Shown: positions 22,560 to 33,410 of the stretch, in pieces
Layout: the number at the start of each line of letters is the position of its first letter
Position numbering within the stretch: position 1 is the first letter of the stretch
Source: Agriotes lineatus
Lineage: Eukaryota; Arthropoda; Insecta; Coleoptera; Elateridae
Assembly: GCA_940337035.1 (NCBI GenBank)
Contig: CALNHX010002684.1
Span: 1 to 64,000, forward strand
Direction: 5' to 3'
DNA: 64,000 bases
Position numbers and translations under genes: made by a program
The notes under the pieces: generated by a model
What the model was told of the DNA's origin: nothing
The model's input: the letters and a program-made list of their open reading frames with translations, nothing else
Databases searched by the model: none

Positions 22560-23500
22560 TCCGCAGCCGTTGAGGTCCGACAGCCACGAAGAAGGTGTAC
22601 CAGATCCTGCAGCCGTGTTACAAAGATATCAGCGTGTTCAGAAGCCCGAGGGGAACGTGCCTGCATGCTTGCAGTAATATCCGACCCATAGGACTACGCC
22701 AGCGAGGTCAGCCGAGCCTTCGATTCCTGCCGATACAAGATCGGAGAGGCTAGGTACTGTAAATTTTAAAATCTAAATAAGTGAGAACCTGGAAAGTCAA
22801 GTCAACACGCGAACGAGCTTTACCTGAAACGATCTAGGCCGAATTCCTTGCCGTATCAGTATTTGCAGCAGTAAAAAGGTTCAGCATCCAGATTTCGAGG
22901 TCAGGCGAAAGGCAATTTGGAAAGGACGCAGAGATAAACAAAAGCATCCTAGTCGCGGCCCCAAATAACAATCGCTGAAACAAAGGAGAGTTTAATGCCG
23001 GGAAATCAAATGAATTCTGTTTGTTTTGATTTTATTCATTTAACGCTACCGAGCAGCGGCGGCCATCTTTACTTGCACTTGACCCAGATTTCAAATTTTA
23101 GGTTGTGCGCACCGAAGCTTTGTTACACAGGTCCGCACTTGATAAATTTCAAAACCAAATAATTAACTCTGAACTCACCTGAGACGAGTTTCACTTTACC
23201 GAACCTGAGCTAGTGTAATATTATTATTTGCAGATAAATAAAATTAAATAAGGGCATAAGACTGTTTATTTTACCAAGTAAAGCACAGACAAATTTTAAT
23301 CAACCCACTATGACAATTACTACTAGATAAAATTAATAATTGCGTGGTAGCCTAGAATTTATTTATTTTATACAAATTAAATTAATTAAGCTATCAATTC
23401 TTATCAAACCACAGCAAAATAATTTGTAGATCCCAACGTGGGGCTTTTACATAATTACATAAGCTTTTACTAAACTTACTAGGCGCCCAACGCTTTTACA
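22560..23500. repeat. unclassified dispersed repeat, copy C
   Basis: A GC-richer part (22,560-22,760) is followed by AT-rich sequence. The part from about 23,165 to 23,310 (AACTCACCTGAGA, GAGCTAGTGTAA, TTTGCAGATAAATAAAAT, GGGCATAAGACTGTTTATTT) aligns with 57,350-57,470, so the two are diverged relatives of one family. A frame at 22,439-22,666 on the minus strand has no recognisable motif. Confidence 0.45.
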
Positions 23501-23717
23501 ATACATTCTTTAGCTTGAGAAAGAGATGGCACCAAAAAAGTATGTCGGGCTTATGTTGGCACATTAGGTGAAGCTTATGTTGGTATCTATATCCTTCAAA
23601 ATCACTGGTAGCAACGTGTTTTAAAATGTTTAAACCACGCAAAATTACGATCTGTTGCTGGTAATCTTAATTTACATCTAAATTGTTTTTTATATATACC
23701 ATGTTTTCTAAATTCTA

Positions 23718-24363
23718 TCGTAGATATTAGCTATTTATGCAACAAGTGCTAAAAGTTGAGGTTTATGCATGAGATATGAAAATTATGAAACGAAGCCGAA
23801 GGCTGAGTTTCATAACATGTCACGTGCATAAACCACTTTTAGCACTAGTTGCATACAATATTTTATCTACGACCACTACTAAAAGTAGGCCTTTTAGCAC
23901 TACCTTGTTTCACTAAAAGTGATGTTTTATAGTTTAGCGTGGTTAAAGAAATCAGCTGTTTACTCTAAGCGCATCTGTGGTATAAAGTGAAGTGAGGTTG
24001 TAAAACTACAATTTCGAACTGGAAGTGAAGTTCTAAAGTTATTCTAGTTACCTGTTGCGTTACAGGTAAAGTGTTTTTAAAATAAATAAAGCGTTATGTA
24101 ATGAATACAGTCAGATGTGGAGTATTAATAATTACCTTTCGTAACTGACCTTGGCAGTACTGGCTTCGCAAACATTTGCCCGCGAGCCAAAGCCTACTGT
24201 TTATTATGACATAAATTAGTGTCGTAAATGCAAACCTTTGTTAAATCGATATTTATGGATTAATAACAGTAAAATTAAGGTCGTAGATAAAATATTGTAT
24301 GCAACGCGTGCTAAAAGTCGTCAACTTTTAGCACTTGTTGCATAAATAGCTATTTTCTACGAC
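23718..24363. mobile_element. MITE-like element, relative of the 12.2-kb foldback
   Basis: The ends TCGTAGATATTAGCTATTTA and the complementary TAAATAGCTATTTTCTACGA both carry TGCAACAAGTGCTAAAAGT. The left end holds a hairpin with the apex GAAGCCGAAGGCTGAG. The interior matches the arms at 12,300-12,735, but in the opposite orientation relative to the hairpin end. No coding sequence. Confidence 0.75.
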
Positions 24364-24799
24364 TGCTTCTAAAATCAAGCTTTCCGCCTTGTTGACGTAC
24401 GTCAAAAATTGATTGTTTTGAATCAGTTCATCGCGGCAGCCGTCATACGTAAGTATATAATCGTGAATCGTAATACATAGCAACATACATAAATTTTATA
24501 TAAGCTTTCATGATTATATACCTAAGTCGGCTAGTGGTCAGCTATTTGAAAACGTCAAAGTTGACAGCTGTCACTGTGAATTTGATTTAAACCTTTTTTC
24601 GCGATTTAAAGTTACTTGTGCTTTATTTTGTGTATTGTCGGTGTTTAAGTGTCAAGAAAAATAAGAAATGGGCGATAAAATATCCAATTCTGATGTAAAA
24701 ATTTGCACGTCGCTGGAAATTTTAGAAATGGCAAAAAACACCAGTTTAAACCTATTTTTGAAAATTTTACAGTCGTAGGAAAAATTTTGTATGCAACAC

Positions 24800-24899
24800 G
24801 AGCGAAAAATGCATTAGGCGTTCGTTCGAGTTTTTTCGGACCTGGCTTCGCTCGGCCCGAAACTTTCGAACTCACGCCTAATGCATAATTTTTCGCTCT
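24800..24899. repeat. hairpin with GC-rich apex
   Basis: Arms GAGCGAAAAATGCATTAGGC and GCCTAATGCATAATTTTTCG CTC, plus inner TTCGAGTTT / AAACTTTCGAA, enclose CGGACCTGGCTTCGCTCGGC. It is preceded by GTATGCAACACG, which resembles the GTATGCAACGCG of the 23.7-kb element. Confidence 0.8.
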
Positions 24900-25119
24900 A
24901 GGTACATAAATAACTATTAGTTACTCGCGGGAATTATAACGCTCGCTCACTCGCGTTTTAACTATGTCCCACTCGTGACTAAAGACTAGTTTTACGCACT
25001 TGTATCGCAAATTACTATTCTCGTCTAGTACTATAATTCAACTTGCAATTTTTAAATTGACTTGTGTCTTTTGCTTTAAGTTGAAGCTTTTCAAGACGCT
25101 GCTCAATTATGGAGCCACC

Positions 25120-25235
25120 TTACGGTAGTTGATATTGCTTCCCTATAACAGCAAATGTTAATAAGTATACCGTGCCGACCAATTATAAAAAGGAGGTGGA
25201 GTATAGTGATGGCGCCGAATTAAAAAAAAAGATAA
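25120..25235 (+). repeat. dispersed repeat, copy 1
   Basis: Shares GTGCCGACCAATTATAAAAA GGAGGTGG and GCCGCCGAATT-like blocks with 41,290-41,395 on the opposite strand. Function unknown. Confidence 0.6.
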
Positions 25236-26032
25236 TATACATTTAAGGGCGGCGTTTACTTAAAGCTAACTTCTAATTCTTGTATATTGAGTTGCCTAAC
25301 TACCAAATATAATTTTGTTGGCTGTTCTATATGTACAGGTAGGTACCATGCAGCATAAGCGGATTATATTTAAATGGATTACTACCGATTACTCTTGTAA
25401 ATAGCCGTATACCTGCAGGCCGCGGATGTTCAAATATTTCTTACTTATTTATTTGTTGTGGTTTCTGAACTTTTGAAAATCGACTTACCTAAACGTTCTG
25501 AATTATTTTCTTTTATCAATATTATATTAGGGTTAGCGTAAAAAGTAACAACACCAAATCTTAGCAAAGGATTAAACCAATGATAAATGTCTTTATTTTT
25601 TTTTACTTGCTAGTATCGCTAGCAATATTGATTTAGTATACCTAACATAATTTGAAATTACAAATACATGTAAGTATTCCATTGATCTCTACCGAAAATT
25701 GAATCTTCTTTATGTTAGTGATAAATCTAAAATGTTAAGTTGTAGACAGTACTAATTCAAAACTGAAAGTAAACCCTTGGAAATATCACTCGCGGAATAT
25801 GTAAGATACAGATCACCACAGATCTTTTATTTAAATATTTTTAATAGATGTGTGTTAAAGTATTACCTTTTACAATGTTTATTTGCGATACAAGCAGACA
25901 GATTTAAGATCAATTACAGCTTTATGTTGTTCATTTATTTATTTATTTACATGTTCGAGCATAAAAAAGACAAAAAATACATTAAATAAACCAATTGAAT
26001 TTAATTATATAAACTACTATAAGATAAAAAAA
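25236..26032. other. intergenic, no gene seen
   Basis: AT-rich; no supported feature. Confidence 0.4.
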
Positions 26033-26246
26033 TATTCGGAGCAGGCCTTGACATGTGTTATACGTTTGGCAGTACTGAAGTGTATTGTCAGTCTATGTCA
26101 AATTCGAGAATAAAAGGTTAGGTTTTGTTTGTTGTTTGACACAGACTGACGTAAAACTTAACCTGCAAATCTCAAATTTGACATAGACTGACAATACACT
26201 TCAGTACTGCCAAACGTATAACACATATCAAGGCCTGCTCAGAATA
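26033..26246. repeat. long palindromic hairpin, ~70-bp arms
   Basis: GAGCAGGCCTTGACATGTGT at the left is mirrored by the complement ending at 26,240. The arms match almost perfectly through GTATTGTCAGTCTATGTC AA, around a 70-base loop. No clear target duplication. Confidence 0.85.
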
Positions 26247-26273
26247 ATTTTTTTTAATCTCATGGTATATATA

Positions 26274-26545
26274 AAATATACTGATGGAGCCATAATTATA
26301 TATAACAGCAAGGAGATAACATGAACAAGCAAATAGAACGCTTGAGTAAGAAAGAGATGACCATACAACAAAATTATTTTAGTAGGCATGTTTAATTGAC
26401 AAATGTCATAATTAAATTAAGAGTCAAGCCTTCTCGAATATTTGAAACTATGTTTATCTCTTTCTTACTCAAGCAATACGTGTTATCTTCTTGTTCATGT
26501 TATCTTATTGCTGTTATATATAATTGTGGACCCATCGGTATATTT
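26274..26545. repeat. MITE-like element with long inverted ends
   Basis: AAATATAC(T/C)GATGG and the following ATTATATATAACAGCA...AGATAACATGAACAAG are mirrored at the right end, for about 70 aligned bases. Length about 272 bp. It lies only 27 bases after the previous hairpin. Confidence 0.75.
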
Positions 26546-28952
26546 AAACTGTATCTGAACTATATTTGAAATATGTTTGAATGCCAAACCGAGTTATAAA
26601 GAAAAAGTTAATAAATTATTTGTAGGTAATGTGCGTAATGCATCGGAAGCGTCTTTGTTCGATTATTATTTGTAATAATTTATAATAATAATTTTCCTTT
26701 ATACTTTTCCAAATTAATAGAGAAGATGTCAAGATCTGTTCTAGATATTTGTGAATTTCATAAAAGCGATAAGCGAGATACAGGTGAGTTAATAGCTGAA
26801 TTAATGTGGTTGAAACGAATTGATAGCAATTTGTCGCTTCTGGTAGATTTTGCCGGAATTCGGAATGAAAATAGTGATAATAGCGGAGCACAGTTTGTTA
26901 TATTCATAATTATTTTAAAAATTATTATTAAGTCGCAGTGTGACGGTGATTCTTCAAGTGCTTGTTCTGTGGCTGATTATAATATGAACCCTATGGAAAC
27001 CGCTTATTCTGAAAATGAAAATTTAGTAATTTGTAATACAGTGGAAAACGTTTCTGATGTCGAAAAACTGCCCATTAAAAATATTAGGTATAATATGAAA
27101 ATGATAAATTTATTACTTTAATACATTAATATTACTTCAAAAGTAGTTTCCAGTTATACTAAAACTATTTTTTAGATGTAGCTTTATGTTGACAAAACTA
27201 TTAGAGAGGTACGTAATGTATACTTTTTCACAAAAAAGCAAGAACAGTAAACAGAGTTTACCTATTCTAAAAAATTTTATCTAAAAGGCCAAATTACGAA
27301 TTTTTTGGCACATAATAAATATACAGATTTTCACAAAACTGTATAAGTTTTTCAAACTTACTAAATTCAAAACGAGTAAAAGCAGTCTTAGAAATATTGA
27401 CATAAATTATGCCTAAGAAAAATCGAATATACGAGTTGAAACAATAAAGAAGCCGACCTGCGGTTAATTAATAAAATTAAGCAATGGTAGTAAAAATCGC
27501 AGATCAACCCCCCTACAGTTTATACACCACGGCAGCTCTGAAAACTCTTTACTCACCGCGATGGCCCTAACTAACTCAAATTTCGGCGGCCTTGGAACGT
27601 AGGTTCAAATCATCAGCTGTGTACCCTGGAACGTCTTCAAAAAAGGAAAGGAAATGGGCGCCAGAAATCAAAAGACTTCCAATAACAAGCGGAAATAAAC
27701 TGCAAGTGACTAGCGTTTAAATAATAAATATCAAAGGTCTTGAAGTGCCAGTAGTAAATAATCAGGAAAATTAAAATGCAAATAATGTGATAACAAAACT
27801 GTATACGTTAACTGAAGGTTGCGACACGCATAAAATCAAAAAAACCCCTTTCGGGTTATTTTAATAACTTTAACAACAAATTATTCGTGGGATAAGCTTA
27901 TCACAGTCATTTAATACATTCTTCTGTTTAGGCTATTGAAAATAAAAAAAACGTGACTGTACCTTTTACAGAGGGTCAATACACATGAAAATAGCAACTT
28001 TTAAATACTGAGCATAATTAACTATAAGCATAAAAATTCAAATGTAAAAAGCAAGAGCATGAATGAAATTGAACATTACATGTTAATAATGGCAAAACGT
28101 ATGAATTTAAATTCCAAATAATTACTGGTTTAAAATGTATAAAAGTAAAATCCAGGTATTGAAGATACGATAAATCCCAGAATAGCACAAACTAACCTCG
28201 CTTCTGCAACGCTCACAAACGGCAAACAGGCAAACGCCGGCCGGGGTAGCTACACCCTTCGGTTCAAAATGAGCTGGTCGTGAACTGCTACCATAATGGA
28301 ATACAGCAAAGGCACCCTCGAACTGCAGCAACTAAGCAGAGCGCCAGCAGGTGTCAAAAATGCGATAAGGCTAGCGGCTTGGCCTCCGAGAAAAACTCGT
28401 GATTGAAACTGGTAATAAAGAGCTGATTATAATCAGCCCTAGGAAACATACACTGCTCATTAGATTAATTGAGCGCATGTAATTTGACTTGAACAAACAT
28501 AATTTAACCACGCCGGTGACGGCGGGCTCAAAATAGCAAGTGCCAGGTACGAAAATTTCGTGCCCAAAAGAAGACTCGCACTCTGATAAGAGATAGCGCG
28601 GGTCGAGAGGGCATCGAAAGGAACTTGATGCAGGTACAAAATAAGCTGCTTTGCAAAATTTACGAATTCGAAATGCAAAGGATATATAATTCAAGTAAAA
28701 ATATACAGGTTAGGCCTGAAATAATTGAATAACTGGCGAAACAATTAGGCGAAGTCAAAAAATTGTTTCAGAGTATGTAATAACTCTATAACGGAAAGAA
28801 ATTTTTTTGTAGTATTTTGCACGTGATTATATAGTAATTAAGATGCAATAAAAAAAAAGAAAAGTAAATCCATTGGAGTACATAGTGAGGGTTGGTGACA
28901 CATTATATAAATTATTTATTATATCATTATATGCCACAAATTGAATGTTCTT
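26546..28952. other. intergenic, no gene recognised
   Basis: One frame of 131 codons (26,726-27,121, plus strand) has no known motif and could be chance. A GC-richer block at 28,180-28,640 resembles the leader-like blocks at 22.6 and 56.7 kb in composition only. Confidence 0.35.
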
Positions 28953-28965
28953 AAAATCTACATTT

Positions 28966-31119
28966 GATCATCAACCAGATGTTCTGGACATAGTGTTGCA
29001 AAAAAACTTCTCCAAACAGATAAACCAAAGGGTAATACCCGAACTAAACTCCGACCACTTACCAGTCTTAGTGTCCTTTCTAACCATACCCCAAGTAAGG
29101 CAACTTCCCATTAAATTAATCAACGGACCAATTAACTGGGACACATTCCAAATGCGACTAGATGCAAATCTTAAAAGGCCTAATAACCTACACACCGCAG
29201 AGGATCTAGAAGCAACGGTAACAGACATTACACACTCAATAACTGAAGCAGTCATCTCTTCAGTTACAACCACAACTAAACGCCCATGCTATGACTACAA
29301 TCATCCCCCAAACAATATAATCAATCTAATTAAAGAGAAGAGCCAAGCAAGAAGGCAGTGGCAACGGACACGAAACCCTGTAATCAAACAACTACTAAAC
29401 AACCTTACACACCGAATCAAAAGGGAGCTGGACGAGTACAAAATTGAGTCATACAAAAAATACATCTGCGATATCGGCCCGGGTGACCCAGGGATGTGGA
29501 AAACCACCAAACGAATTCTAAATCAACATGACGAACTACCTACTCTTATCTCTGGAGCAGACACATTTACCACAGATGCTGAAAAATCCGAAGCGTTCGC
29601 CTCTCATCTCGAAAAGGTATTCACACCATCCAACCTCTGCAACCCAGCGAAGGCACTTAATGTGATTAACCACGTCGAGAGAAATCTTATCACTCCTGAA
29701 AACATCGAACCAACATCACCCAGAGAAATAGCCCAAGTCATAGCAGCTTTACCTACACGGAAAACACCCGGATGTGATCTTATACCCAATATAGTACTTA
29801 AGAAATTAACCAAGAAATGCCTTGCATACCTAGCAACTCTGTTTAATGGATGCCTTCGAAAAGGCTACTTTCCCAAGAAATGGAAGCAAGCGCACATACT
29901 CATGTTCGCCAAGCCGGGCAAAAACAAAACCGACATCAACAGTTACAGACCTATAAGTCTTTTAACCACCCTGTCCAAAGTACTCGAACGAATCATCTAC
30001 ACCAGGCTACTGAAAGACATCGAAACACTTCATACCCTGCCACCCTCCCAATTTGGCTTTAGAAGAGGACACTCTACATGCTACCAACTTCAACGCGTCA
30101 GTGAAATCATCGCAACTGGCTTTGAAAACAAAAATTACACCACAATGATCCTGCTCGATGTAGTACAGGCCTTCGACAGGGTCTGGATAGAAGGCCTGAA
30201 GAAAAAGATTCTGGACCTGAACATACCCAGTTACCTGCAAACAATCATCTTCTCATTCCTCGAGCACATAACATTCGCAGTCAAAGTAAACTCGTATGTA
30301 TCACAAACCAAAGAAATCCGCGCAGGTGTTCCTCAAGGAAGTATTCTGGGGCCAATCCTCTTTAACATATATACCTCGGATATACCAACAGTAACAGCAT
30401 CTTTGGCCATATTCGCCGACGACACGGCCATAATCACACAGAGCCCACACTTGACTGAAGCAGTCTACGAATTACAAAATGCCGTTAACAATATTATTAA
30501 ATGGTACAACAACTGGAACATCCTAATCAACCCTGCAAAATGCCAAGCTAAGATATTCGCACTGAAGCGTATTGACAACCCACCTAACATCGAAATAAGC
30601 AGAGTTATCTTACCATGGAACCCAAAGGACAGTGCCATCAAATACCTTGGAGTTCATCTAGACACTCGCCTAAACTGGAGTTACCACATAAACCAAAAGC
30701 TCTCGCAAGGTAACAATAGACTAAGACAACTTTACCCTCTGATCAATCGGAAGTCCTCACTCAAACTTGAATGTGCTATGCTGTTATACAAGACCATACT
30801 ACGACCATTAATACTGTATGCTAGCCCGGTCTGGCTCAACACGTCTAAACCCAATATGCTGAAATTGCAGCGATTTCAAAATAAGATTCTTCGAACTGCT
30901 GTAAACGCCCCTTGGTACATCCGTAACGATCAACTCCACTTTGAATTGGGTGTATCGACAATCGAAGACTTCATGTTCAAAAGTGCTAAAAATTTCTTCA
31001 CAAGTGCAAGTGCGTGCGATGGTGTAGTGTTTTTCAACCTCTGTCATAAAAACATACATACCCGATTAAAACGAAAAATGCCGCAAGATCTCATAGCTCT
31101 TGAAGACGATAGTGACTAA
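28966..31119 (+). CDS. Jockey-like LINE ORF2, C-terminal endonuclease and complete reverse transcriptase
   Basis: An open frame of about 717 codons. It begins inside the endonuclease: LDIVLQKN, then LNSDHLPVL, the catalytic SDH box. The RT follows with RKTPGCDLIPNIVLKKL, INSYRPISLLTTLSKVLERI, SQFGFRRGHST, MILLDVVQAFDRVW (first Asp), AGVPQGSILGPILFNIYTSD, AIFADDTAII (active-site DD), KYLGVHLDTRLNW (thumb) and a C-terminal LQRFQNKILRTAVNAPWY. Motif spelling is closest to the Jockey clade. The first seven codons of the longest frame (from the ATG at 28,945) come from flanking DNA, so that start is an accident of insertion. No stop codon breaks the RT, but without most of the endonuclease and promoter the copy is not autonomous. 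Confidence 0.85.
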   Translation, partial: DHQPDVLDIVLQKNFSKQINQRVIPELNSDHLPVLVSFLTIPQVRQLPIKLINGPINWDTFQMRLDANLKRPNNLHTAEDLEATVTDITHSITEAVISSVTTTTKRPCYDYNHPPNNIINLIKEKSQARRQWQRTRNPVIKQLLNNLTHRIKRELDEYKIESYKKYICDIGPGDPGMWKTTKRILNQHDELPTLISGADTFTTDAEKSEAFASHLEKVFTPSNLCNPAKALNVINHVERNLITPENIEPTSPREIAQVIAALPTRKTPGCDLIPNIVLKKLTKKCLAYLATLFNGCLRKGYFPKKWKQAHILMFAKPGKNKTDINSYRPISLLTTLSKVLERIIYTRLLKDIETLHTLPPSQFGFRRGHSTCYQLQRVSEIIATGFENKNYTTMILLDVVQAFDRVWIEGLKKKILDLNIPSYLQTIIFSFLEHITFAVKVNSYVSQTKEIRAGVPQGSILGPILFNIYTSDIPTVTASLAIFADDTAIITQSPHLTEAVYELQNAVNNIIKWYNNWNILINPAKCQAKIFALKRIDNPPNIEISRVILPWNPKDSAIKYLGVHLDTRLNWSYHINQKLSQGNNRLRQLYPLINRKSSLKLECAMLLYKTILRPLILYASPVWLNTSKPNMLKLQRFQNKILRTAVNAPWYIRNDQLHFELGVSTIEDFMFKSAKNFFTSASACDGVVFFNLCHKNIHTRLKRKMPQDLIALEDDSD

Positions 31120-31282
31120 GCTAATCCTTAACAATAATTAAAAAAATATATATAAATTCAATTGATTCGTCTAAGACGTTAGTATAGTCTTATAATTATG
31201 TATACTTGTCATTTACTAGCTAGATCCTCAATGTCATGTATAACACCTGTATGTTGATCTGACAATACACGATATTGAAAAA
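28966..31282 (+). mobile_element. 5'-truncated Jockey-like LINE with target duplication
   Basis: The flanks AAAATCTACATTT at 28,953-28,965 and 31,283-31,295 are identical 13-base duplications. The 3' end is a run of A, the hallmark of target-primed insertion. Between them are the end of the endonuclease, a full RT and a 160-base 3' UTR. The perfect duplication and unbroken frame indicate a fairly recent insertion. Confidence 0.88.
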
Positions 31283-31295
31283 AAAATCTACATTT

Positions 31296-31856
31296 AATTT
31301 ACTCCAAAAAATAGTGGTGCAAAAATCTCTATTGTATGCACGCATTTGCTGAAATATGCATGAAATGCTTAAAAAGGCAAAATATGCGTTAATTAATTAG
31401 TGTCAATTAACTGAAAAACTTTCAATCCGTGCACATTTTCAATGGTATCCTAAGACATGCGTAAATTAGAGAATATGCAATTTGCATAAATTCCGTTCTC
31501 TAATTATACTTATAAGTATGTGAGTTATACCGCTATATTCGGGCATGGTCGATGACGTGATATCCGGAACGTGCGTTACATCAAAAAGTGCTGAAGAAAA
31601 AAATACACCCGACTTGTTCAAGAATTTCAGAACCGTATATTTAAAAAGAACTGAATTTTATTAATTACATAATTGCAACAAAAATAAACGCCTTTTATTG
31701 TGGAAACTAGTCTATATTGTTAAATATTGGTTGTTATGTTCAACAGGTGTTATTTCCACTGGAGGAAGTTATGCATGCTTAGAAGAAATAACTTCAGCTC
31801 TGAATATTGCGTCCATATCAAGCAAGACGTACTTTACACACTAAGAAGCTGTCTCG
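31296..31856. other. intergenic, no gene seen
   Basis: AT-rich; no supported feature. Confidence 0.4.
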
Positions 31857-32151
31857 TAGTATAGTCTGATCAAAAATTATTTTCATCTAGTATGGCCATG
31901 GAATAGTTACTCATTAATGAATGCAACTACGTTTATACTTAAATGTCAAACTTGACATTTAATTTTTAAATGAGTTATAGTTGCATTAATAGATTAGGAA
32001 CTATTCCATGGCCATATATATATGTATCGGTTTCATAGCGTCTGACGTCGCCTTCCGATCCCCAAGTTTCTCCTCCATTCTTCTCTGTTGTTGGTTTGTT
32101 CTTCTGTGAGGCCATACTAGATGAAAATACTTTTTGATCATACTTTATAAA
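31857..32151. repeat. nested inverted repeats (two MITE-like hairpins)
   Basis: The outer pair is GATCAAAAATTATTTTCATC TAGTATGGCC near 31,865 and its complement at 32,105-32,142. The inner pair is TATGGCCATGGAATAGTT near 31,891 and its complement at 31,995-32,017. The two pairs overlap at TATGGCC, suggesting that one hairpin formed or inserted inside another. Confidence 0.7.
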
Positions 32152-32164
32152 CGCATTAGCATGG

Positions 32165-33410
32165 GATGAAACGATCGAGGCTGGAAAGGAAGAGAAAAGA
32201 CTAGCAATAGAAACTGAAGAAGTTACAGATACTGGAATACCTATAATTTGCGTTGTTGTGGATGGAGCTTGGACAAAATGATCTTACAAATCTAACTATA
32301 ATGCCTTGTAAGGCGTAGCTGCAATTATTGGTTGGAGAACGAAAAAAGTTCTGTATGCTGGCGTAAACAACAAATCTGTGGTGAAAAGGCAAGAGGGTAT
32401 AAGTCAAAAATGATCATTTAACAGGAACATCAAAAAACTATTTTGCTGGAGATTTGAGAACAACATTTAATTCTTTTCGCTGGTAATCAAAAGAATCAAG
32501 TCGATTTATTGACTACAGCTTGCTTTGTTATTGATTCTAAAACTATTTCTACTAGAAAATAAATAAATACGGAACTTATACCTTATCGCATTTCCTTTTA
32601 TTCATTTTATGAAATAGCAAAAGGGTATAAGTTGACATATTGCTTTTTGTAATTTCTCGGAATATGTATTTTCTGATAAATAATTACTATGACAAAACAG
32701 CATATGTAGACATAAACTAAACAAGAATATGTGGTTTCGAGTTCGAATAATGTGAGGTTATGTGTAAACTTACCGGTTAAGTTCTTGTTACAGAACTTGT
32801 GCTAAACTTTGTATGCACGAGAGCATGTATCCATTTTGGCACTTATTCGTTAAACTACACTATAATAACTAATAATAACACTGGAAAACTGGACCGCTAA
32901 AACACGCTATTGCACCTGCATGGAAATGCACTCGTAGTATAAGTGTACATAAGTCATTTGTTTCCAAAAGAACGGAACGGTATGAAATGGCAAAAGGGTA
33001 TACGTTAACATATGCTGTTCTGGCGTTGCAGATAACTTTACGAAAAGCTTTGACTTGGGGTATTAGTACACATGTATCTTTTTGCCATTGGCAAAATTTG
33101 TTTTTTATCAATTTTTAGTGAATTTTCAGGGAATAAGTCTACATATCCCATTTAGAAAACTTGCTGTAACAATGCGGTTATGGTATGTAGACTTATATCC
33201 TCTTGTATTTAGATGCCCGATATTGCTATGGACACGGGGCATTAATAAAATAAAAAATGATATAAGTCGACTTATACCCTTATGCCTTTTCACCACTGAA
33301 ATATTGCAGTATCTGTACCCAACAAGAAAAATCACAAACAACTATTGAACACGAGTGTTTCAAAAACTGGAATTCTTCAACAATTGCGATGGAAGCTGTT
33401 ACGTGTAATT
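32165..33410 (+). pseudogene. Mutator-like transposase fragment, split by insertion
   Basis: The first half reads EAGKEEKRLAIETEEV, GIPIICVVVDGAWTK, then a stop, SYKSNYNAL and GVAAIIGWRTKKVLYAGVNN K. The second half, after the insertion, reads YCSICTQQEKS, then EHECFKNWNSSTIAMEA. I recognise this as the insect Mutator-like transposase domain (VDG-W-KRSY-NYNA...C--C...C-KNW--SS--ME). The VVVDGAW aspartate is the probable catalytic one. Removing the inserted 923 bp plus one AAAT copy restores the codon phase across the junction. Stops make it a dead fragment. Confidence 0.7.
32376..33298. mobile_element. 923-bp TIR element, AAAT target duplication
   Basis: The ends are CTGTGGTGAAAAGGCAAGAG and, complemented, CAGTGGTGAAAAGGCATAAG, continuing GGGTATAAGTC in both. 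AAAT flanks it at 32,372-32,375 and 33,299-33,302. The interior repeats the GGTATAAGT(C/T)NACATA-type motif several times in both orientations. No coding sequence. A 4-bp duplication of this composition does not identify one superfamily. Confidence 0.8.

Noticed and set aside
23433..23500. CCCAACGTGGGGC and GGCGCCCAACGC as retroviral primer-binding sites
   Set aside because: They resemble tRNA-complement sites, but no LTR end or pol gene stands next to them, and the two are close together without a clear orientation.
26726..27121. 131-codon frame as a gene
   Set aside because: No motif recognised; it lies between MITE-like repeats and has no splice or promoter context.
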